Virus record (IMG/VR): IMGVR_UViG_3300048837_000883 | Coordinates: 1-26,064 of that record | Length of the DNA: 26,064 nucleotides | DNA from: a virus | Reading direction: 5' to 3' (one strand) | Shown: positions 22,181 through 26,064 of the stretch, piece after piece | Position numbering within the stretch: the stretch's first letter is position 1 | Layout: every line of letters starts with the position of its first letter | The notes under the pieces: generated by a model | Seen by the model: only the letters and a program-made list of their open reading frames with translations | What the model was told of the DNA's origin: nothing | Database searches by the model: none | Position numbers and translations under genes: made by a program

Positions 22181-23263
22181 ATGAACCCTCTCGATCTCCA
22201 CGTTGTCGCGGCTTGCGCTGCGTCCCCTCTACAGCCGGGTGGTGCTGTCGGGTTGCTGGCGGCATGCACCCTGGAGGTGCCGGCCGACCAGCCTTTTATT
22301 CGCCTGATCCCCGCGGGGGCGTTCGACGCCAGCCGCGGGGCGTTGATGGGCGCCGGCCCGTGGCGCCTGGACGCGGACCTTGCCGCGGCGCTGATGGCGC
22401 GGGTGCGCGAGCGTGCACCGCTGCCCATCGACTATGAGCATCAGACCCTGCTCGCGGAGCGCAACGGCTTGCCGGCTCCGGCGGCCGGCTGGATTGATCC
22501 GGCCGGGCTCGAGTGGCGCGAGGACGGCCTCTACGGGCCGGTGACCTGGACCCCGCGCGCGGCCGCGATGCTGCGCGAGGGCGAGTACCGCTATCTCTCC
22601 CCTGTGTTTACCTACTCGGACGAGGACGGCGCCGTGCGCGATCTGCTGCACGCCGCGCTGACCAACCAGCCGGCCATCGATACCGAATCACTGCATCGCG
22701 CGGCGGCCCGCCTGGGTTGCGCGCATCAATCGTCAACGGAGACCCCGAAGATGCCCGATCCGATCCGCGCCAAACTCGGCGTGCCCGAAGAGTCCGACAC
22801 GGATGCCGTTGTGCAGGCGATCGACGCCTTGCAGGCCCGGGTCGCGCAGACCCAAGAGCAGGTGGCCGCGGCGAGCCGTGCCGCCGCGCCGGACCCGGCG
22901 CAGTACGTGCCGATCGCGGCGCATCAAGAGCAGGTGGCGGCGCTGCGCGCGCGGCTGGCCGCGCAAGACGAGAGCGAGCTGGAGCGGGAGATTGCTGCTG
23001 GGCTCGAGGACGGGACGATCGCCGGGCCGGCGATGGCTGCGCATCTGCGCACGCTGGGGGTGGCGGCCTGTCGCGAGCACCGCGCGTCGATGGGGTCGAT
23101 CGCGGCCCTGACGCGCACCCAGACGCAGGGCCGCGCGCCCGAGGGCAAGCGGGCAGATGCGCCGGCGCTCTCGGGCGAGGAGCTGGCCGTCTGCAAGGCA
23201 ATGGGGCTTGACCCCAAGGATTATCTGGCGGCGAAGCCGTCCGCTGAGGAGGCGACCCGATGA
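22181..23263 (+). CDS. I: head maturation protease and scaffold (Mu gpI-like)
   Basis: The 360-residue protein matches the Mu gpI family: FIRLIPAGAFDASRG near the N-terminus, PIDYEHQTLLAERNG, and YRYLSPVFTY ... LHAALTNQPAI, features of the prohead protease. The C-terminal half is a scaffold: helical, acidic (ARVAQTQEQVAAAS; LEREIAAGLEDG). I chose ATG 22181 rather than the in-frame ATG 22172 because 22181 is exactly 33 bases after the late motif, as at the two other late promoters. In Mu the next-but-one product Z is an internally started scaffold, and a matching internal ATG is present at 22751. Confidence 0.9.
   Translation: MNPLDLHVVAACAASPLQPGGAVGLLAACTLEVPADQPFIRLIPAGAFDASRGALMGAGPWRLDADLAAALMARVRERAPLPIDYEHQTLLAERNGLPAPAAGWIDPAGLEWREDGLYGPVTWTPRAAAMLREGEYRYLSPVFTYSDEDGAVRDLLHAALTNQPAIDTESLHRAAARLGCAHQSSTETPKMPDPIRAKLGVPEESDTDAVVQAIDALQARVAQTQEQVAAASRAAAPDPAQYVPIAAHQEQVAALRARLAAQDESELEREIAAGLEDGTIAGPAMAAHLRTLGVAACREHRASMGSIAALTRTQTQGRAPEGKRADAPALSGEELAVCKAMGLDPKDYLAAKPSAEEATR
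22751..23263 (+). CDS. Z: scaffold form from internal start in protease gene (Mu Z-like)
   Basis: The ATG at 22751 is in frame with the protease and is preceded by GGAG at nine bases. It would give a 170-residue protein (MPDPIRAKLGVPEESD...) containing only the scaffold region. In Mu gene I and its internal start product Z give protease and scaffold in unequal amounts, so the same arrangement is likely here. Confidence 0.65.
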   Translation: MPDPIRAKLGVPEESDTDAVVQAIDALQARVAQTQEQVAAASRAAAPDPAQYVPIAAHQEQVAALRARLAAQDESELEREIAAGLEDGTIAGPAMAAHLRTLGVAACREHRASMGSIAALTRTQTQGRAPEGKRADAPALSGEELAVCKAMGLDPKDYLAAKPSAEEATR

Positions 23264-23671
23264 GCGCGTTGACCGAGTCCCGCAACACGCCGGAGAAAAC
23301 CGGCCTGTATTTTCATGACCCCGTGGCGGCGACGACGACGCTGCATGCCGGGGGGTTGGCGTGCCTGAATGCGGCGGGCAACCTGGTGCCGGGGTCGGTG
23401 TCCACGACGCTCAAGGCGCGCGGTCGGGCCGAGGAGACCGTGGTGAACGCGGGCGCTGCGGGCGCGGCGAACTGCCAGGTCAAGGCGGGCGTGTTCCGCT
23501 TCAACAACTCCGCCGCGGGGCGATGCGATCGCGCGCGCGGACATCGGTGCGGACTGCTACATCGTCGATGACCAGACGGTGGCGAAGACGAGCGGGACGA
23601 ATACGCGCAGCGTCGCCGGCACCGTGATGGATGTCGACGCGGTCGGCGTCTGGGTCCGCATCGGGCTCTGA
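23260..23671 (+). pseudogene. capsid cement/decoration protein gene with a +1 frameshift
   Basis: Frame one gives MSALTESRNTPEKTGLYF ... GVFRFNNSAAG and then switches; the +1 frame continues DAIARADIGADCYIVDDQT and SVAGTVMDVDAVGVWVRIGL to a stop at 23671. Together these give a full-length protein of about 136 residues like the capsid-stabilising proteins that follow the protease in Mu-like phages. The break is in GGGG at 23517-23520, where one G too many shifts the frame after GCG GGG. Left as is, the product is a 103-residue protein with an unrelated tail. It overlaps the protease stop as ATGA. Mutation, assembly error and recoding are all possible. Confidence 0.8.
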
Positions 23672-23697
23672 GCCCATCTAATCGAGTAGAGATATCC

Positions 23698-24606
23698 ATG
23701 GATCTGAATCACGCCGCATTCCAGGCCCTGCTTACGGGGTACAAGGTCAGCTTTCAGGCCGGCTTTTCGTCGCTCGGTGCCGAGGCCGAGCAGTACCGCG
23801 CACTCGTCACCGACGTGCCATCCACCGGTCCGCGCGAGGTCTATCCGTGGCTGAAGAGCCTGCCGCGCATGCGCGAATGGCTGGGCGATCGGGTGATCCA
23901 CGGCATCGGCGCCGCGCAGTTCGCGATCAGCAACCGCAAGTTCGAGTTGACGGTCGCGGTGGGTCGCGACGCAATCGAGGACGATACCTACGGGCTGTAT
24001 AACCCGATGATGCAGGAGATGGGGCGCTCCAGCGCGGAGCATCCGAACCTGCTGGTCACCGAGATCCTCGAGGCCAACCCGATCTGTTACGACGGGCAGA
24101 ACCTGTTCGACACGGATCATCCGGTGCTCGCCGCGGACGGCGTAACCGAGGTCAGCGTCTCCAATGATATGGGCGGGGCGGGCGTGCCCTGGTACGTGAT
24201 GGATCTGAGTCGGGCGATCCGGCCGCTGATCCTGCAGCGCCGTCGGCCCTATGAGTTCCGTGCGCTCACCAACCTGCAAACGGACCGGGTCTTCATGACC
24301 GAGGAGTTCCTCTACGGCGTGGACGCGCGGCTCAATGCCGGGCCCGGGCTGTGGCAGTTGGCGGTGCGCTCGCGCCAGACCTTCAACGCGGAGAACTATG
24401 CGCTGGCGCGGGCCAGGCTGCAGGGGTTGACCGGGGATCACGGCCGCCCGCTGGGGCTGCGGCACACGCACACCGTGGTTCCGCTCTCGCTGGAGGCGGC
24501 TGCGCGGGCGGTGCTCAACAACGCCTTCGATGCGGCAGGTGCGACCAACACGTGGGCCGTCACCTCGCAGCTGCTGCTCAACCCTTGGCTGAAGCAGACG
24601 GCATAA
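23698..24606 (+). CDS. T: major head subunit, Mu gpT-like
   Basis: The 302-residue protein matches the Mu-like gpT major capsid family: FQAGFSSLGAEAEQYRALVTDVPS, REVYPWLKSLPRMREWLGDRVIHG (parts), FELTVAVGRDAIEDDTYGLYNPMM, and the DTDHPV loop. Its length is normal and the frame is intact, unlike the cement gene before it. A weak AGAG precedes the ATG. It forms the icosahedral shell after processing by the protease. Confidence 0.94.
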   Translation: MDLNHAAFQALLTGYKVSFQAGFSSLGAEAEQYRALVTDVPSTGPREVYPWLKSLPRMREWLGDRVIHGIGAAQFAISNRKFELTVAVGRDAIEDDTYGLYNPMMQEMGRSSAEHPNLLVTEILEANPICYDGQNLFDTDHPVLAADGVTEVSVSNDMGGAGVPWYVMDLSRAIRPLILQRRRPYEFRALTNLQTDRVFMTEEFLYGVDARLNAGPGLWQLAVRSRQTFNAENYALARARLQGLTGDHGRPLGLRHTHTVVPLSLEAAARAVLNNAFDAAGATNTWAVTSQLLLNPWLKQTA

Positions 24607-24610
24607 GGCG

Positions 24611-24919
24611 ATGGTCGCGCGCTACACGGCGACCGTCATCCGTGCGCCCGGCAGTGTGCCGCGACGTGCGGGCCGCACCTGGCCGCTCGGGGCGACGGCA
24701 GCCGAGGGCCTCGGCGCCGAGCAGCTCGCCGCGCTGCGGCATACGCGGGGGTACAGCTTGATGGATATCCAAGAGTGCGCGCCCCAAGGGCGCGCCGTCA
24801 TTGCCGGCGATGGACCGCCTGGCGGGGACGGCGGCGATGCGCAGGCCGGAGCGCCTGCGCCCGCCCCGGATCCGGCTCCGCGTTCCGCGCGACGCAAGCG
24901 CGTTGCGGCTGACGCATGA
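24611..24919 (+). CDS. FluMu N-terminal-domain-like protein (Mu gp35 position)
   Basis: The 102-residue protein has the N-terminal pattern of HI1506/FluMu-type proteins (TVIRAPGSVPRRAGRTWPLG, LGAEQLAALRHTRGYSLMDI) followed by a low-complexity proline/alanine tail and a basic end. It lies between gpT and DUF1320 as in related phages. A perfect 8-base hairpin (24777-24784 with 24788-24795, CAA loop) falls inside the gene. Role unknown. Confidence 0.75.
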   Translation: MVARYTATVIRAPGSVPRRAGRTWPLGATAAEGLGAEQLAALRHTRGYSLMDIQECAPQGRAVIAGDGPPGGDGGDAQAGAPAPAPDPAPRSARRKRVAADA

Positions 24920-25335
24920 GCTGGGCGAGCGTCGAGGACATGCTCGCGCGATTCAATCGCGACGAGCATCCGGAGCTTGCGCAACTCACCGGCGCCGCCG
25001 GGGGGTTGGTTGACGAGTCCGCGGTGCAGGCGGCGCTGGACGTGGCCGCCAGCACGATCCGCGCGCACCTCGGTGCGCGAGCGATGCCGGGCGCGCAGAG
25101 TGATCCGGCTCTGCGCGAGATCCAGTGTGATCTGGCCCGCTGGAATCTGTACCGGGACGATGTGACGGATCGCGTCCAGCAGCGCTATGAGGCGGCGATC
25201 AATACGCTCAAGGCGATGGCGAAGGGCGAGCAGCAGGCGGGCGCTGCCGATGCTGGCGACCCCGGTGGGCTGGTGGCGGTGATGATCTCCGGCATCGACC
25301 CGGCCGCGACGACGCCGCGTCGCCGCGGCTTTTAA
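24916..25335 (+). CDS. DUF1320 protein (Mu gp36-like)
   Basis: The 139-residue protein matches DUF1320: WASVEDMLARFNRDEHPELAQLT, AALDVAASTIRAHLGAR, then LREIQCDLARWNLYRDDVTDRVQQRYEAAINTLKAMAKGE (parts). These proteins form part of the head-tail connector region in Mu-like phages. ATG 24916 overlaps the previous stop as ATGA. Confidence 0.9.
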   Translation: MSWASVEDMLARFNRDEHPELAQLTGAAGGLVDESAVQAALDVAASTIRAHLGARAMPGAQSDPALREIQCDLARWNLYRDDVTDRVQQRYEAAINTLKAMAKGEQQAGAADAGDPGGLVAVMISGIDPAATTPRRRGF

Positions 25336-25347
25336 CCGGAGATTGCG

Positions 25348-25467
25348 ATGGGCGATGTGTTGATCGGGACGTCCGTGCGTGCGGGGCGTGGGCGGGCGCG
25401 CACAGGTCGAGGTGAGTGCGACGGACCGCAAGGCGGACTTGTTCCGGCTCGCCGCGACGCTGTAACG
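25348..25467 (+). pseudogene. small gene after DUF1320 with an apparent +1 frameshift
   Basis: ATG 25348 has GGAG seven bases upstream and begins MGDVLIGTSVRAG. In the original frame the rest is arginine-rich and runs over the next promoter. In the +1 frame it continues VGGRAQVEVSATDRKADLFR and ends LAATL at TAA 25465-25467, with GC-rich third positions and a stop just before the late promoter. The shift would occur at GGGG (25383-25386) in GCG GGG CGT, the same codon context as in the cement gene. The joined product is only about 38 residues, and I do not recognise it, so a degraded gene is possible. Confidence 0.45.
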
Positions 25468-25483
25468 ACCTGTCTGGATTACA

Positions 25484-25534
25484 TAACCCCGATTAGCTGC
25501 CCCCCTGCCCCGCAACGCCGATACTGTCGGCCAT
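25484..25534 (+). promoter_or_regulatory. late promoter for DUF1834 and downstream genes
   Basis: CATAACCCCGATTAGCTG (25484-25501) is followed after 20 bases by GATACT (25522-25527) as -10 and, after 7 bases, by ATG 25535. It is the best -10 of the three. A second rightward promoter so close to the first one would let tail-side genes be transcribed separately from head genes. Confidence 0.78.
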
Positions 25535-26064
25535 GACCTCGCACCCCCCATCGTCCAGCATCTCGGCGCTGCAAGGCGCCATCTGCGCAGACCTCGGCGC
25601 ACTGCCCGGCGTTGCCACCTGTCAGCCCTATGCCGGTGAGCTGCAAGAGTCCGCGCGCGCGACCCTGCGCGTGCCGGCGCTGCTGGTGCTGTTGACCCGC
25701 TTGCGGGTGCTGGATGATCCCGGTACGGGGGAGGTGCTCGCCAGGACCTATTGGTCGGTGTTCGCGTGCGTGCGGCATGCCGGCGGCGAGGAGGCGCGCG
25801 GCGCCTTGGCATGGGCGCTGGCCTCGGAGGTCCTGCTGCGCGCGCGTGCTAACCGGTGGTGGGTTGCGGGAGTGTCGCCGGCGCTGCTCGCGGCGCCGAG
25901 CCGCCTCGTCGAGGACGAGGCCGGCGCCGTGCCGCTTTGGGCGCTTGAGTCTCACGGCGTTGCGGTGCGCGAGGTGCGCTGGACGCACGACGTGCGCATC
26001 GGCGCCTCGGACTGGGACGGTGCGGGTCTGGCCCCGGCCGAAGTGTGGCTGGGCATCGCCCCGC
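25535..26064 (+). CDS. DUF1834 protein (Mu gp37-like), 3' end outside window
   Basis: The frame is open from ATG 25535 to the end of the window (176 residues seen, no stop). It begins MTSHPPSSSISALQGAICAD and has LRVPALLVLLTRLRVLDD, TYWSVFACVRHAGG and ALAWALASEVLLRARANRWW, a pattern fitting DUF1834 (connector/tail-terminator region). The ATG lies 33 bases after the late motif and has no Shine-Dalgarno sequence. At about 180 to 200 residues it should be almost complete. Confidence 0.82.

Larger units (their letters stand above)
260..26064. mobile_element. Mu-like (BcepMu-type) transposable prophage, right end outside window
   Basis: The segment carries a near-complete early, lysis, packaging and head gene set of a transposable phage: MuA/MuB-type transposition pair, Mor, GemA, DUF3164, DUF3486, gp28-type terminase, DUF935 portal, gpF, gpG, gpI, gpT, DUF1320 and DUF1834. 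The early block runs leftward from a BcepMu gp16-like gene and the repressor runs rightward, as in the BcepMu group, whose left region is known to be inverted relative to Mu. Here the inverted part extends through terminase, portal, gpF and gpG. The left limit at about 260 is a guess from an AT-rich repeat region after the last host-like frame. Tail genes and the right end are not in the window. Confidence 0.9.

Noticed and set aside
25348-25536. 62-residue plus-strand frame read straight through 25464
   Set aside because: It becomes arginine-rich and runs through the late promoter; the +1 frame after GGGG has better codon use and a well-placed stop.
24622-25812. 396-residue minus-strand frame across gp35-gp37 genes
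   Set aside because: Arginine/alanine-rich shadow covering three conserved genes and a late promoter on the other strand.
1-26064. CRISPR arrays, tRNA or rRNA genes, defence islands
   Set aside because: I saw no regularly spaced repeats and no recognisable tRNA or rRNA sequence; the only non-phage-core candidates are the nuclease pair and small unknown genes.

Overview
The window is most of a Mu-like (transposable) prophage in a high-GC, probably gammaproteobacterial host. The host assignment is weak: it rests only on GC-rich codon use and the phage type, because just about 260 bases of possible host sequence are visible. Diagnostic genes are a DDE transposase with an integrase-type core and its AAA+ target-DNA ATPase partner (MuA/MuB pair), a Mor-family activator, GemA, DUF3164, a DUF3486 small terminase, a gp28-type large terminase, a DUF935 portal, gpF, gpG, a gpI-type protease/scaffold, gpT major head, an N-terminal FluMu-like protein, DUF1320 and DUF1834. 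The tail genes and the right end lie beyond base 26064.

Layout. Bases 1-273 are the 3' part of an unidentified rightward reading frame. A probable phage end follows, with AT-rich subterminal repeats and a terminator-like hairpin (260-393). Bases 394-8890 hold a leftward late block: (read right to left) a small unknown protein, endolysin, holin, a lipoprotein-like frame, small proteins, terminase, portal, zinc protein, gpF, gpG. Bases 9154-20665 hold a leftward early/middle block: Ner/BcepMu-gp16-like DNA-binding protein, Cro-like HTH protein, winged-helix protein, coiled-coil protein, transposase, ATPase, many small proteins (one HU/IHF-like, one MazG-like), GemA and Mor. At 20672-20723 a palindromic operator and strong leftward promoter separate the early block from a rightward repressor (20717). 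Rightward after it come two secreted proteins (Excalibur and staphylococcal-type nuclease), then the protease/scaffold, capsid cement, gpT, FluMu-like, DUF1320 and DUF1834 genes.

How it works together. The repressor probably binds the operator over the early promoter. Early transcription makes the transposition machinery and Mor. Mor then probably fires three late promoters that share an identical 18-base site, each placed exactly the same distance from an ATG: one leftward (lysis, packaging, portal, gpF, gpG) and two rightward (protease-capsid; DUF1834 onward). The spacing puts the predicted transcription start on or next to the ATG, so these late mRNAs look leaderless.

Compared with Mu, the whole segment from repressor to gpG is inverted, so the head operon is split between gpG and the protease and needs a promoter on each arm. 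Two short genes on the right arm carry apparent +1 frameshifts at the same codon context (GCG GGG CGN), which are either assembly errors, mutations, or recoding sites.
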